Below, in pieces: positions 46,365-57,686 of a DNA stretch of 64,000 bases. Made by a program: the position numbers and the translations under genes. Position 1 is the first letter of the stretch, and every line of letters starts with the position of its first letter. A model generated the notes under the pieces. It did no database searches, had not been told where the DNA came from, and saw nothing but the letters and a program-made list of their open reading frames with translations. The stretch comes from Kingdonia uniflora. Its lineage: Eukaryota > Streptophyta > Magnoliopsida > Ranunculales > Circaeasteraceae. The stretch is from NCBI GenBank assembly GCA_014058105.1, contig JACGCM010002752.1, positions 1,054,001 through 1,118,000 of the forward strand, in the 5' to 3' direction.

Positions 46365-46960
46365 ATAAAGGCAAAATGTAAATTATAAGCCACGTCCTCA
46401 TGACTGTGTTAAGTCTTATGGCAAACAGACTAATTCTGAACAAGACCTAAATAAAGTTGAATGTTATAGGTGTCACAAGTATGATCAATATGCTCCCAGT
46501 TGTCCCACTAGGAGTTCTAATAACAGTCACAAGGCTATGAATATTACTATTATGAAGGATGATAGTGATGATGGCCATAATGAACATAATAATCCCTTTC
46601 AATGAGGAAATGGTCTGAGAGCTCATATTGCCATTATTAACTCAAGTTGTAATTGCTCTAATTTTTTTATACTTGAAATTGATGGAGAAGATCACAATGA
46701 CTATGAGAGTGATAACTGCGAATAGCCTAATTTTGAAGAGTTGTATTCTCAACTTGTTTCTCAGCTTGAGAAACTTAAGAATGATAAGCAATTTCTTAGT
46801 GCCCAACTTAAGACTTGTGAATAGTAAAAACACACTGTTATGAAGAATATAAAATTGGCAGAAACTAAAATTAAGAAAATTAAACTTGATTTGACATCTA
46901 CATAACAAAAACTTGAAGTTTTCTATCATGGAGGAATAAATATTGATAAAATACTAAGTA
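46365..46960 (+). pseudogene. SIRE-like copia gag, C-terminal part
   Basis: It shows NKVECYRCHKYDQYAPSCP, a CCHC knuckle in which the His is Tyr, followed by an acidic stretch (DDSDDGHNEHNN) and a Lys/Leu-rich coiled coil (LVSQLEKLKNDKQFLSAQLK). Long gag proteins with a C-terminal coiled coil are usual in SIRE elements. One frameshift and several stops. Confidence 0.7.
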
Positions 46961-47389
46961 TGAGCAAAAATGGTACTAACATAGGAGGGTTAGGATTTGA
47001 TGAGCAAAATATCAAGTCCACTTCATCTCAAGTCACTAAGTTTGTCAAAGCTAATTCAGTTCTATATTTGCCCATACCCAGTGTAATTAATGCTCCTCAT
47101 AGGCAGACTAAGCAGCCTTTTTTCTTTCATGTATTTTATTGCTAGGCTTGTGGTCGAAAGGGTTATCTTGCTTCATATTGTAGATATGTTCTTGTATTCT
47201 ATAGTAGGAATGATCTTTACTTGGAAAGAAGGAAACCCTATCGATCATATGCCCAATCATTTACTAATTTATCTTTTGTCCAAAAGTCTTTTAATGGTTT
47301 TAGGAATTTGACTCAAGCGACAGAAGAACAAAAGAAAATAAGATTTTTTTGGACTCAGAAGAAGGATCTTTTACCACAATTACAGTGTA

Positions 47390-47740
47390 ATGTTGTAGTA
47401 AGGGCTTTAAATGCTTTCAACTCTACCCAATGGTATGTAGATAGTGGATACTCTCGTTACATGATGGGGGTTACTACTCCTCCGAAAAATCTCACAAATA
47501 TTCAAGGAGGTGATGCTACTTTTAGAGGAGGGATGAGTAAAAAAATTGTGGGAAAAGGGAGTACGGAAGGAATTGGGTGCCCATCAGTCGATAATGTACG
47601 CTATTTCAAGGGACTTACTGCAAACCTTCTGAGTGTGAGTCACTTATGTGATGAAGACAATATAGTAATATTTAATAATAAGGTATGTCTTATCTTTGAT
47701 AATACTGGGAAATACATTGTGACTGCTGCCAGAACTTCTG
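47390..47740 (+). pseudogene. SIRE-like copia protease
   Basis: The active site reads WYVDSGYSRYMMG; copia proteases have Asp-Ser-Gly here, and the usual C-S-R-H is Y-S-R-Y. GLTANLLSVSHLCDEDNIV follows, the conserved end of the domain. It is part of a 254-residue frame running on into integrase without a stop. Confidence 0.8.
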
Positions 47741-48700
47741 GCAACTATTATGCTATATTACAAGACTCTATTTCATGTAAAGTTGCTAAAATGATCGATG
47801 TAGAATTTTGGCACCAACGGTTAGGGAATGTAAACTTTAACGATCTTGCCAAGATTACAAGTAAGGAAATAGTTCGAGGGGTTCCGAGACTAAGCAAGTT
47901 AACAAATGCAGTATGTGGACCATGTCAAATTGGAAAACAAACCAAGAGTCTGCACAAAAAATCCATAAACATTGCCACTTCGTGAGTTATGGGGCTAATG
48001 CACATGGACTTAATAGGCCATATGAGAGTGAGTACTTTGGGCGAAAAGAAGTATATCTGGGTTATGGTTGATAAATTTTCAAGGTTCACCTGGATTGCAC
48101 TATTAAAATAGAAGTCTGAGACGTTTGAAGAATTTCATACTATATCCCTTCGAATACAGAATAAGAAAGATTGTTCCATTGACAGAATTCGAAGTGACCG
48201 TGGAGGAGAGTTCAAAGATAGTGATGTGATTGAGTACTGTCGAGCTAATGGGATCAAACATGAATTTTCAGCACTAATTACACCATAGCAAAACGGAGTT
48301 GCAGAACGAAAGAACCGAGTTCTACAAAAGATAGGGTGGGTATTACTCCATGGAAAGAATGTTCTTAATCATTTTTGGGGAGAAGATATTCATACCTCGT
48401 GTCACATTATCAATAGAGTTTATATGCGTCCTCTTAGACTTAACACGCCATAGGAACTCTGGTTTGAAAAAAAGCCAAACTTGAAATATTTTCGTGTGTT
48501 TGAAAGAAAATGTTATATCACATGTGATCGGGAGAATATTGGAAAATGTGACACCTAAAGCGATGAAGGTATTTTACTGGGATATGCAACAAACAGTAGG
48601 GCTTATCGTGTTTACAACTTGAAAAACAAGATTGTAATGGAGTCAATTAATGTGGTAGTTGATGATTCGACAGTTCTTGGACAAACAAATGATGGAGATA
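47741..48700 (+). pseudogene. SIRE-like copia integrase
   Basis: The zinc-binding part reads WHQRLGNVNF (second His changed to Asn) and CGPCQIGKQTKS. The core has HMDLIG (first Asp), RSDRGGEF (second Asp) and QNGVAERKNR (Glu), so the DDE triad is complete. The end shows a decayed GKFDAKSDEG region and LGYATNSRAYRVYNL. Five or more stops are scattered through it. Confidence 0.8.
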
Positions 48701-49029
48701 GTAATGCTTAAGAAGAAACTATGCCAGCCTCTTCTATTGTGGCTCAAGATATTGTGCTACCCACGGAAACTGTAAGTACGTCTCACCCTGAAGCTTCAAA
48801 AACACCTCCTGGTGAAATCTCAACACCACATGCTATTGTCTGTACTAATCCTCCACGAAATTATGGTGCTCATGGATACCTTGATGATTATGAATGTTCT
48901 ATGCTTTATGAGTCTACTAGGTGCGTCGGGTATCATTGTTCTATGCTATATGAGATAGTGGAAAGTGTGTATTATGTGTTCATCATTGAACCAACCATCG
49001 TTAAAGATGTGTTATCTGATGAATATTGA

Positions 49030-49989
49030 TTAACACCATACAAGATGAGCTAAATAAATTCAAGCAACAAGATGTGTGGAACTTAGTATCACGACCGACA
49101 AATACTAACATTATTGGTACTAAGTAGATTTACAAGAACAAGTTTGATGAAAATGGTGATGTTATAAGAAACAAAGCAAGGTTGGTAGCTCAGGGATGCA
49201 ATCAAATAAAAGGGGTGGATGTAGAAGAAACTTTTGCTCCCATAACTAGACTTGAATCTATTCGGATGCTTTTGGCTTTTGCCTGTTACAAAAACTTTAA
49301 TCTTTATCAGATGGATGCAAAAAGTACATTATTGAATGGGATACTTGAGGAAGAAGTGTATGTAGTTCAACTCAAGGGGTTTGAAGATCCATATCATCCG
49401 GAGTATGTTTATCATTTGAAGAAAGCTCTTTATGGACTAACACAAGCTTCTCGAGGGAGAGTTGATAAGACATTGTTTATTCAACGGGAAGGAGATAAAA
49501 TATTTATTGCTCAGGTATATGCGGATGATATTGTATTTGGATCTATGTTTGATGCACGTGTCAAGGCATTCAGAGAATTAATGGGAAGGGAGTTCAAGAT
49601 GAGCATGGTTAGGGAATTAACCTTCTTCTTAGGTCTCCAAATCAAGCAACAGGAAGATGGCATTTTTGTATCTTAATCTAAATATGCTAAGAATCTTGTA
49701 AAAAAGTTTGGTCTTGATTCTGCAAAACATGCAAGGACACCAATGAGCACTACCACCAAATTGAGTAAGGATTTTGCAGGTACTAATGTGGACCAGAAGA
49801 TGTATAGGAGCATGATAGGAAGCTTGCTGCATCTTACAGCTAGTCATTTGAAAATTGTGTTCAGTGTTTGCATATGTGCTCGTTATCAGGCAAGTCCTAA
49901 GGAGTCTCATTTACACGCTATTAAACGAATTATTCGCTATGTTTCTGGGACTTTTAAGTTTGAATTGTGGTATACTTGAGACACTACAT
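49030..49989 (+). pseudogene. SIRE-like copia reverse transcriptase with a small in-frame deletion
   Basis: It reads KARLVAQGCNQIKGVDVEET, RMLLAFACYKNFNLYQMDAK, GLTQASR, VYADDIVFG (catalytic YADD intact) and FFLGLQIKQ. Between GLTQASR and RVDKTLF about 17 residues usually present (around AWYERL) are missing without a frameshift. HAIKRIIRYVSGT and later words belong to the linker to RNase H. Confidence 0.85.
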
Positions 49990-50409
49990 CTAAAATTATT
50001 GGATACTCAGATGCTGATTGGGCCGAAAATTCTGATGAAAGTAAAAACACTTCTAGGGGATGCTACTACATTGAGAACAATCTTGTTGCATGGCAAAGTT
50101 AAAAATAGAATTGCATTTTGCAATCTACTGCAGAGGCGGAGTATATTGTTGCGGGAAGTTGTAGTACCCAATTAGTCAAGATGAAACAAATGTTACATGA
50201 TTATGGGTTGAATCAGGGAGTAATGTCACTTTATTATGATAATACAAATACAATTAACATATCCAATAACGCTGGGCAACATTCGAGGACCAAGCACATT
50301 GACATCAGATTTCATTTCATTCGAGACCTTGTTGAGTAAAAGATTGTAACTATAGAGTATGTTGGTGCGGAGAACCAGCTTGCTGATCTCTTCACCAAAC
50401 CTTTGGATG
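49990..50409 (+). pseudogene. SIRE-like copia RNase H, cut by element C
   Basis: It reads GYSDADWAEN (first Asp), STAEAEYIVAGSC (Glu), YYDNTNTINIS (Asp), RTKHIDIRFHFIRD (His-Ile-Asp) and DLFTKPLD. All catalytic acids are visible across one frameshift and two stops. The frame ends at the LTR start of element C. Confidence 0.85.
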
Positions 50410-51090
50410 TGTAGTAGCCTACTCGCAGCCTTCTAGCTCCAGTTAAATACTCGAAGGCTACATCGAAGCCTACCCGATGACTCGAAGCCTAATAAACTCA
50501 TAATAAAGCCCCTTGAGACTATACGAACACTTGACAAAGAATAGGCTTCGACCATGGTCGTACATGGTCGAAGGAAAACATGTTAGACAGCTAGCTCACC
50601 AGACAGAACCGCGGAGCATGCCGCTCGACAACTACAGTGTCAGATCCAACAACCACAGTGTCAGAACCAACAAGCTGCAGTGTCAGACCTGACATTTACG
50701 GTGTCAGAACCGACTCCGGGTACAAGTCAGTTGTCCAGAGGATCCTCTTGTAATTTGACCTCCCATGATGACTCAGCCCTTCCTATATTCTATAAATAGG
50801 AGGGAGGGGGAATTATGGAGAGGTTGGAAAAATGTTCTCCACAGACCTTGAATTTTACCTTTGAATACCCTGTAATCATCTTGTACTCAAAACTTTAACT
50901 CCTCAATCATTATATCAGTACTCTTAAAAATCCTCATCAGAAGTCATGGAGTGACCTATTCTAGGCCTCCACGCAAGTATATTGCTGGTAGATTAGTATT
51001 ATTACTGATTATATGCTAAAATCCTTTGAATAAAGATAATATTCGTAGTGCAAGAGTCAACATCCTTACCTACGAAGTTAGGCCCCTACA
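50410..51090 (+). repeat. Element C 5' LTR (681 bp)
   Basis: It runs from TGTAGTAGCCTACTCGCAGC to TAGGCCCCTACA. TATAAATAGG at 50791 is a clear TATA box. Upstream, GTGTCAGA occurs at 50637, 50658, 50680 and 50701, almost exactly every 21 bp. The 5 bp before it are GGATG; the matching duplication would be beyond the right edge because a second element follows. Confidence 0.9.
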
Positions 51091-51108
51091 TTTGGCGCCG
51101 TCTGTGCT
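51091..51108 (+). other. Element C primer-binding site
   Basis: TTTGGCGCCGTCTGTGCT directly follows the LTR. TGGCGCCGT matches the 3' end expected for a plant Asp tRNA, but the following bases do not, so the primer tRNA is uncertain. Confidence 0.65.
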
Positions 51109-51179
51109 TTCCCACCCTACCAGTCTCCCCCTGCCATTTTTGGCCTTTTCCCTTCTCCTGATCTTACTAGCCACCTACA

Positions 51180-52950
51180 ATGGCCCCCACCCACCGTTCT
51201 ACATCCACCCATGCCGGCAACTCCGCCGACGGAGTGGTCGCCCAGCTTGCCCTTCTGGCACAGCAATTCGCTCAAGCCGAGGAGTGTCATAGAAACCAAT
51301 TACACTAGGAGCACGAAGAGTACAGACAAGAGGTCAAAGCCGAACTGTAAAGCCGTTTGGATGACGCTGATAGACAGTATCGTTCCCTCGACGATCTGCA
51401 TAACACAGTTCCCGAGTTGTAACGTTATCAGCCTTAAGATGTTCCCCCAATATCCTGAGCACCCACTCCATTATGCGTCTCTGCCCGCGCCCGACTTGGG
51501 ACCTACCCACATCCTGACGTACCCCTGGTCCATCTTGGAGCCGAGGGTGCTCCCCCCACAATCTTCCCTACCGGCTCAATCCACCTTGGCTTGCACCCCA
51601 CGGAGGATTCGTCCGATTCCACCCTTCGAACTACCAGACAACCTCGACGCTGCCCTGCTCAAGAACAACTCGGGGAGTGCAACGCTGAGCATACGCTGAA
51701 TATTCGGCCTTTTCCATTATGACCTCAAAAATCCCCTCCTCATCTTACGTATCTTACACAGCAGGACTTTGACCAGAAAATCTATCATGCCCTCCGAATC
51801 AGTGCGAGCGCCACACCGAACTCATGGAGTCAGTTAAATAATCCCATGTGCCCCAAACTCCTCGCTGTCGAGGTGCCTCCAAACTTTCATGCCCTCAAAA
51901 TTGGCAAGTATCGCAACACCGACCCCCAATCTCACATCCTTAAGATTCAAAACACCTTAAGCTTATACTCTACGGTCGACAACCTGTTGTGCCGGTTATT
52001 TCCCACCAGCCTAACTGATAGCCCTCTGCGATGGTATTATAGCCTCCCCAACGGCTCCATCCAAGGCTTCGAGCGGTTATCTAACCTTTTCATCGCCTAA
52101 TTTGCCTTCAACAAGGACCGTGAAGTCTAGGTTGATACCGTCTTTAATTTCCAAAAATCCCCCAGTGAAGCTCTTGAGGCCTTCACCAAGAGGTTCCTTG
52201 ACGAGTCGTGCAAGATCTAAAACCTCGATTACGCTAACGCCGTCCTCGCTTTTTCCAATGCGCTGCCAGATAGCAGCCGCGTCAAGGAGTACATCGTACT
52301 CCACAAACCTCTAACCCTCGAGGAGATGTCATCCAAAGTAAATGGATACATCGACCTCGAGCGCCTTCGCAAGTCTAATCACCAGGCGCAACCTTCATCT
52401 ACCAATTAACAAAACATACCTCGACAGAGGCCACCTTTTACACCTCTAATCACTCTGGCCTTACATGAGACTGAGAGAAGTAAACGTTCCCATACTGATG
52501 ACACTACCGAAGCCTGAAAAAAATGGCCGTAGCCGATCTTACCCAAGCTTATTGTTCCTATCAGCACCCTTCTACCGCAGATCTAGGCATACCCTATATG
52601 GCGTACCCCTTTCCCCATCGAGGTCAAACAATGCAAACCTTACTGCCAGACCCATAAGTGTAACTACCACCATACCAACAAATGTTTCGCCCTGCAACGC
52701 TCTCTCAAAATAATCCTCAAAGAGGGTCATCTATATCAGTATGTTGCTGACCTACCTAGTTACCTCGACGGGTCGTACCTCAAACCTCAACCCGCCTCTG
52801 CTGCTGACCCAGCCGAGGTACACATCTACCAGGTTCATTTTATCAAGGTAAATAATATCGACACCGGTCATTCTAAAAGCAAGTGCAAACGTGTTAATGA
52901 ATGCTGCAGACTTACTTACCTAGAGAAGCTACCCGCGCTCCTGCCATAAT
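51180..52950 (+). pseudogene. Element C gag
   Basis: The ATG at 51180 opens MAPTHRSTSTHAGNSADGVV, followed by a Glu/Gln-rich helix. The capsid domain reads IGKYRNTDPQSHILKIQNTL, PTSLTDSPLRWYYSLPNGSI and FERLSNLFIA (about 51890-52100), the 'Retrotrans_gag' signature. The nucleocapsid has one knuckle, CQTHKCNYHHTNKC. Many stops are present, several of them TAG or TAA in place of Gln, and at least one shift near 51420. Confidence 0.8.
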
Positions 52951-53000
52951 CAAGTTAATATCCCCGTCCTAAGGGTATCTCATTTATCAACTGCGACACG

Positions 53001-53640
53001 TTGCATGTTTGTTTTCCCCATTCCGACCCTTTAGTTATTTTGATTAAGGTCGAACATCTCATCCTCCACACCATGCTTATCGATACGGGCAGTGCAGCTG
53101 ATGAACTTTTCCTTCAAGCCGTTCAAGCCATGAACAAAAAGAACCTCATCACTATCGCCAATTTTAAACTAAAAGGTTTTAACGGGGCTACCGAAGTCGC
53201 TGCTGGTCGAATTAGCCTTTCAGTTACTTTCGGCCCAGTCACACTCCAAACAAGCTTTCTTGTCATCGATAAGAAATCTGAATATCTCGGTATCCTTGGG
53301 CGGGACTGGATCCATGCCATGCGCGCCATACCTTTGACATACCATTAGACCTGGCATTTCACTACCCCCTATGGTACGTGGAACCTGAAAGGCTCCCAAT
53401 GCCTCGCCCGCTCATGTGAACATCCGAAGATCGATCAGACCCAAAAACTTGTCAAATAACCATAGAAATCAATGCCTCTCTTGACCCCCATACCCACGGC
53501 ATCAGCTACCATACCTATTGAACCAACTGTCTATATGGAACTCGACGGTCCTGGCCGAGGTACGTTCATTGGTTCCATTCTAGACGAGGTAGAGTGCCAC
53601 AAACTCGTCTACTTCCTTTGAGCCAACAAATACATCTTCG
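53001..53640 (+). pseudogene. Element C aspartic protease
   Basis: MLIDTGSAADELFL is the active site and YLGILGRDWIHAM the conserved C-terminal word. The domain itself is stop-free for 115 residues, then a stop in TYH-stop-TWHF separates it from the linker (GSQCLARSCEHPKID) that leads to the reverse transcriptase. It is the best preserved protease in the window. Confidence 0.85.
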
Positions 53641-54370
53641 CATGGACGCTTCAGGAGATGCCTAGTGTCAACCCTAGTTTAGCTTGTCATCGCCTCGACC
53701 TCAGCCCTCACGCTATAGCAGTAAAGCAGAAGAAACGTACTTTGGCCCCATAACTTCAAGAAGCTGCAAACCTCGAAGTTGGCAAACTCATAGCAGCGGG
53801 TTTCATCAGAGAAGTCAAGTACGTTAATTGGATATCCAACATTGTTACAGTTCCTAAAAAGAATGGCAAGATCAGAATTTGCGTCGACTTCACAGATCAA
53901 CAAACATACACCGAAGGACAGCATCCCCCTCCCGATCATTTCAGTGCTTCTGGATGCCACTGCTGAACATGAGCGACTATCGATGATGGACGTGGCTTTG
54001 GGTTACAATCAGGTACCCCTCCTCCCAGAGGATCAACTTAAAAATTCTTTTATTACTGAGCAAGGCCTTTATTGTTTTACCGTCATGCCCTTCTGTCTTA
54101 AAACTGCGGGGGCCACTTACCAATGCCTTGTTATAACTATGTTTAAATCTTTGCTTGGAGAGACGGTCGAAGTTTACATCGACGACATGTTATGCAAGAG
54201 CCTCCAAAAACAAATCCACATCCAGAACCTAACCGAAGTCTTCTCGATACTTTGAACATAAAACATGAAACTCAACCCAGACAAATACCAGTTGTGTGTT
54301 TCGTCTGGCAAATTTTTAGGCCACCTCATCAATAAATGAGGTATCGAGATCGACCCTACTCATATTCGAG
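53641..54370 (+). pseudogene. Element C reverse transcriptase
   Basis: It reads LACHRLDLSP, IVTVPKKNGKIRICVDF, LSMMDVALGYNQVPLLPEDQ, SFITEQGLYCFTVMPF, TAGATYQCL, VYIDDMLCKS (YxDD intact), MKLNPDKYQL and SGKFLGHLI. A frameshift near 53885 and stops near 54255 and 54337 break it. Confidence 0.88.
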
Positions 54371-54990
54371 CCCATATCGACATGCCTTTTCCTCGAAGCA
54401 AAAAAGATGTCCAAAAGGTGGCTGACAAGATAGCGGCCCTTAACCACTTTATTTTGAAATCCTCAGACCGCTGTGCTTGCCACTTCTCTCTCTTACGCGA
54501 TCAAGGCGTCCACAATGCCATAAGGAAAAATAACCTTGAGATCAATTGGACACCCGACTGTGAACAATTCTTTCTCGAACTTAAAACATACCTCGGTCGA
54601 CTACCCATCATCAGTGCGCCTATCAAAGGTGAAATGTTTTCGTTATACCTTGAAGTCACCGACACTTTTATCAGTTCAGCCCTCATTCGACTCGAATCCA
54701 ACATCGAGAAACCCGTATACTTTATCAGCAAAACCCTAACACCTACAGAAACTCAATACACAAAACTTGAGCGTTTGTTCCTCATACTCGTCTACACTTT
54801 TCAAAAGCTCAAACCATATTTTCAAGCTCACCCAATCCGCGTTATCACAAGTTATCCCCTTCGTAAAGTACTCAACAAGAAAGATAAATCAAGACGGGCA
54901 TAGCAGTGGTCTGTTTATCTTGCCGAACACGATATCACATTTAAGAAGAAGGTATCCCAAAAGGGCCAAGCAGTTGCTGATTACCTTGCT
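54371..54990 (+). pseudogene. Element C RNase H
   Basis: A stop-free stretch of 173 residues covers the connection (MPFPRSKKDVQKVADKIAAL) and RNase H (KPVYFISKTLTPTETQYTKL, PIRVITSYPLRKVLNKKDKS). After one stop, QWSVYLAEHDITFKKKVSQK and ADYLADFLV lead into the aRNH. Confidence 0.85.
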
Positions 54991-55480
54991 GACTTCCTAG
55001 TCAAAGATGTCGATTGGGAGGAACACGAGGATGACCTACCAGAAGACCAGCCCGAACAAACCGACCCATGAAACCCTAACACAGGCTGGCTTCTATTCAC
55101 AGATGGATCCCCTGGACCTAATGGTTTAGGGATTGGTATCGTCCTGGTTACACCCACCAATGATCGAATTGAAAAGGCAATCAAGTTAAACTTCGAATGC
55201 TCCAACAACGAGGCTGAGTACGAAGCCTTGATCCATGGCCTCGACCTCGTACCCGATCTTGGTGTACCTAAGCTGGCAGTTTTCATAGATTCCCAACTTT
55301 TTCAAAGACAATACACCAGTCAAAATTAGACCAACGGTCGCATGGTTGAGTATGCTGCTCTCGTCCGCCAGCGCATGAACCGTTTTCCTAAAAAATCTTC
55401 TATTACTCACTACCCTTGAGGAAAAAATAGACATGCAGATACCCTCATCTACATAGCAGCTATGTTAGGTCAGTCCGAAT
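54991..55480 (+). pseudogene. Element C archaeal-type RNase H (aRNH)
   Basis: It reads LFTDGSPGPNGLGIGIVL (Asp present), SNNEAEYEALIHGLDLVPDL (Glu), AVFIDSQLFQRQYTSQN (Asp) and SSITHYP, a stop, GKNRHADTLIYIAA (His-Ala-Asp). All catalytic residues survive, with three stops. Together with the preceding RNase H it gives the dual RNase H layout that defines the Tat lineage. Confidence 0.88.
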
Positions 55481-56850
55481 CTCGAACTCTCCATATAAAA
55501 GTACTCGAACGCCCAAGTATCGCCCAGATGGAAGTCAATGCCATCAATACTGGGGGTGTGAGTCTCGATCCAGATGACTGGAGAATACCATTTCTCGCCT
55601 ACTTCAACAGTTCTACCCTACCAGATGACCCCAAAACCAAATGGTCATTATTAGAGAGTTGCTGCAGATACACTATTCTCAAAGGCGAATTACGTCGTAA
55701 ATCCCCAAATGACGTCCTCCTCTGATACATATCTCAAAATGAAGCCTCTAAAATTATTACCGAACTCTACGAAGGTACCTACGGTACTCACACTGCTGGT
55801 CGGTCTATGGCCCTTCGAGTCATTTCCCAAGGTCTATTCTGACTCAATATGAAGAAGTAAGCCGAGGAGTATGCCAAACACTGTGACAAATGCTAACGTC
55901 ACACCCACGACATCTATAGCCCTTCGCAAGACCTCCATTTTAGTCAAGTCTCTTAGCCATTCAAGCGCTGGGCCATCAATCTTGTGGGTCCTTTCCCTAA
56001 AGCATCGGGTAGCCGCAAAAATGTTCATGTGGCAACAGATTACTTTACCAAATGGGTTGAAGCCGTGCCTTTTTATCGAACCAGAGAAGAAGAAGTCATC
56101 AAATTTCTATGGGAGAACATTATTACATGCTTCGGATACCCTCATATGATTCGATGTGACAATGGTCCACAATTTGTCAGGAACAAAGTTAGAAATTTCC
56201 TCAAGAAGTACAACATCATCCTCTCCCCCTCAGCACCTTACTGCCCCCCAAGGGAATGGTCAGGTCGAAGCAATCAATAAAATGATAGTCGACGGTCTCA
56301 AGAAGCGTGTCGATGCAAAGAAAGGACGATGGGATCAAGAACTATAGCATGTCCTCTAGGCCTATCGAACAACACCACGAAAGGCGACGGGTTGTACACC
56401 TTTCCTTTTAGCCTATGGTACCAAAGCAGTGCTACCCACTCAATTTGAAGAGCCCATACGCGATCCCAACCTCCCAAATGAAGATAATGAGTTTGAACTC
56501 AGATGTAATATATTGTGGATCGATGAAACCAGATACTGAGCCATCGCTAACCTCGGCCGGTATCATCTCTCCCTCTAAAAGTCATACAACAAGAGAGTTC
56601 GACCACGCAATTTCAATATTGGAGATCTTGAACTTCGAGGCGTCACACAGTCTTCGAAGCCTCGAAATGCTGGCAAGCTAGCCGAATCCTGGGAAGGACC
56701 TTATGTTGTGTATGAAAAAACTGATAAGGGTTCATATTACCTAATGACAGAAGACGAAGAGCCTCTACCTAATCCATGGAATACAATACAACAAGTATCA
56801 TACAAAAGGCTACAGCCTCCTCCTTGTCCACCTGATGTAAATACAGAATA
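55481..56850 (+). pseudogene. Element C integrase
   Basis: The zinc-binding part reads ELYEGTYGTHTAGRSMA and HCDKC. In the core the first catalytic Asp is changed to Asn (WAINLVGPF, codon 55978-55980); the second Asp (IRCDNGPQFV) and the Glu (PQGNGQVEAIN) remain, separated by a frameshift near 56250. LLAYGTKAVLP and, at the end, AESWEGPYVVYEKTDKGSYY and NPWNTIQQVSYKRLQPP complete a normal C-terminus. It ends about 60 bp before the repeat region. Confidence 0.88.
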
Positions 56851-56899
56851 ATCAATGAACATTTTATTTCCTTTAAACTTTGTATTATGTCTTCCAGTA

Positions 56900-57300
56900 A
56901 ATCTTTCAAGTCTCCAATTTCAAACAAACTCGAGGGGCACGAATGGTCGACAGACCGGACCCTCGGGAATGTATTAGGGGCGACCATGTTCTGCTTCGAT
57001 TAGGCTCAGGCCTTCGAAGTCCAGTAAATTTATTGGCCTATCCTAAGCGTCATGTCAACCCTTCGAGCCGACTGATACTTGGGGGCGACCCTGAAAATTT
57101 TCAAGTCTCCAATTTCGAGCAAACTCGAGGGGCACGAATGGTCGACAGACCAGACCCTCAGGAATGCATTGGGGGGCGACCACGTTCAGCTTCGAATTGG
57201 CTCAGACCTTCGAAGCCTAGTAAATTCCTTGATATCACCTATGTATTATGCTCATCCCTTGACTGACATTCGGGGAACGACCTCAAATCTCTTCAAGGTT
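56900..57300. repeat. 194-bp tandem repeat, two copies (element C 3' region)
   Basis: CAAGTCTCCAATTTC starts at 56908 and again at 57102. Both copies contain CTCGAGGGGCACGAATGGTC, GACAGACC and AGGCTCAG-like words in the same order; the second is cut short. The junction words GATACTTGGGGGCGACC also occur, diverged, in the element E array. Confidence 0.88.
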
Positions 57301-57686
57301 CGATACCTTTACAAGAATTTTATACCTCTAACAAACACAGATACACGTATACAGGAACATTAACAACTCAAGTACATGCACAAATTTTCAGTACAACATA
57401 TATCAAAGAATCAAGTTTAACACAAACTAATTCAAATCAAGTTGAGAGCATACATCGGCAATTCAGTATAGCAATTCAATACAAGTCAAGTTCAGCACAA
57501 ACCAGTTTTAGTGCAGCCTATATCAGTAATTCAATGCAATCACAAGTTCATAACTCAATTCCAAAGTAAGTTAACCATTGTTCAAATGCCGTCACTCCAA
57601 ATATTACAACATAACAGAAAGATCAAAAAAGCAGTTTGGCACAACCAACACAATACCTCATATCGGAGTAGCCACACTATCTCCTC
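57301..57686. other. Element C spacer between the repeat and the antisense gene
   Basis: A low-complexity stretch rich in TTCAA and CAAGTT (words such as CAATTCAATACAAGTCAAG recur with variation). No coding signal on either strand. Confidence 0.5.

Larger units (their letters stand above)
46365..50409 (+). mobile_element. SIRE-like Ty1/copia retrotransposon, truncated left and interrupted right
   Basis: The order gag knuckle, protease, integrase, reverse transcriptase, RNase H is that of Ty1/copia. Phrases such as ARTSGNYYA, EFWHQRLGNVNFNDL and KEIVRGVPRLSKL are typical of the SIRE/Maximus lineage. There is no 5' LTR or gag N-terminus: the left end joins a Harbinger-like gene. The right end is cut by element C within the RNase H terminus (DLFTKPLD). 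The rest of this element should lie beyond the right edge of the window. Confidence 0.85.

Noticed and set aside
51117..51699. Opposite-strand frames across element C gag as an overlapping gene
   Set aside because: Shadow of the GC-rich gag coding strand; the gag frame explains the base pattern.
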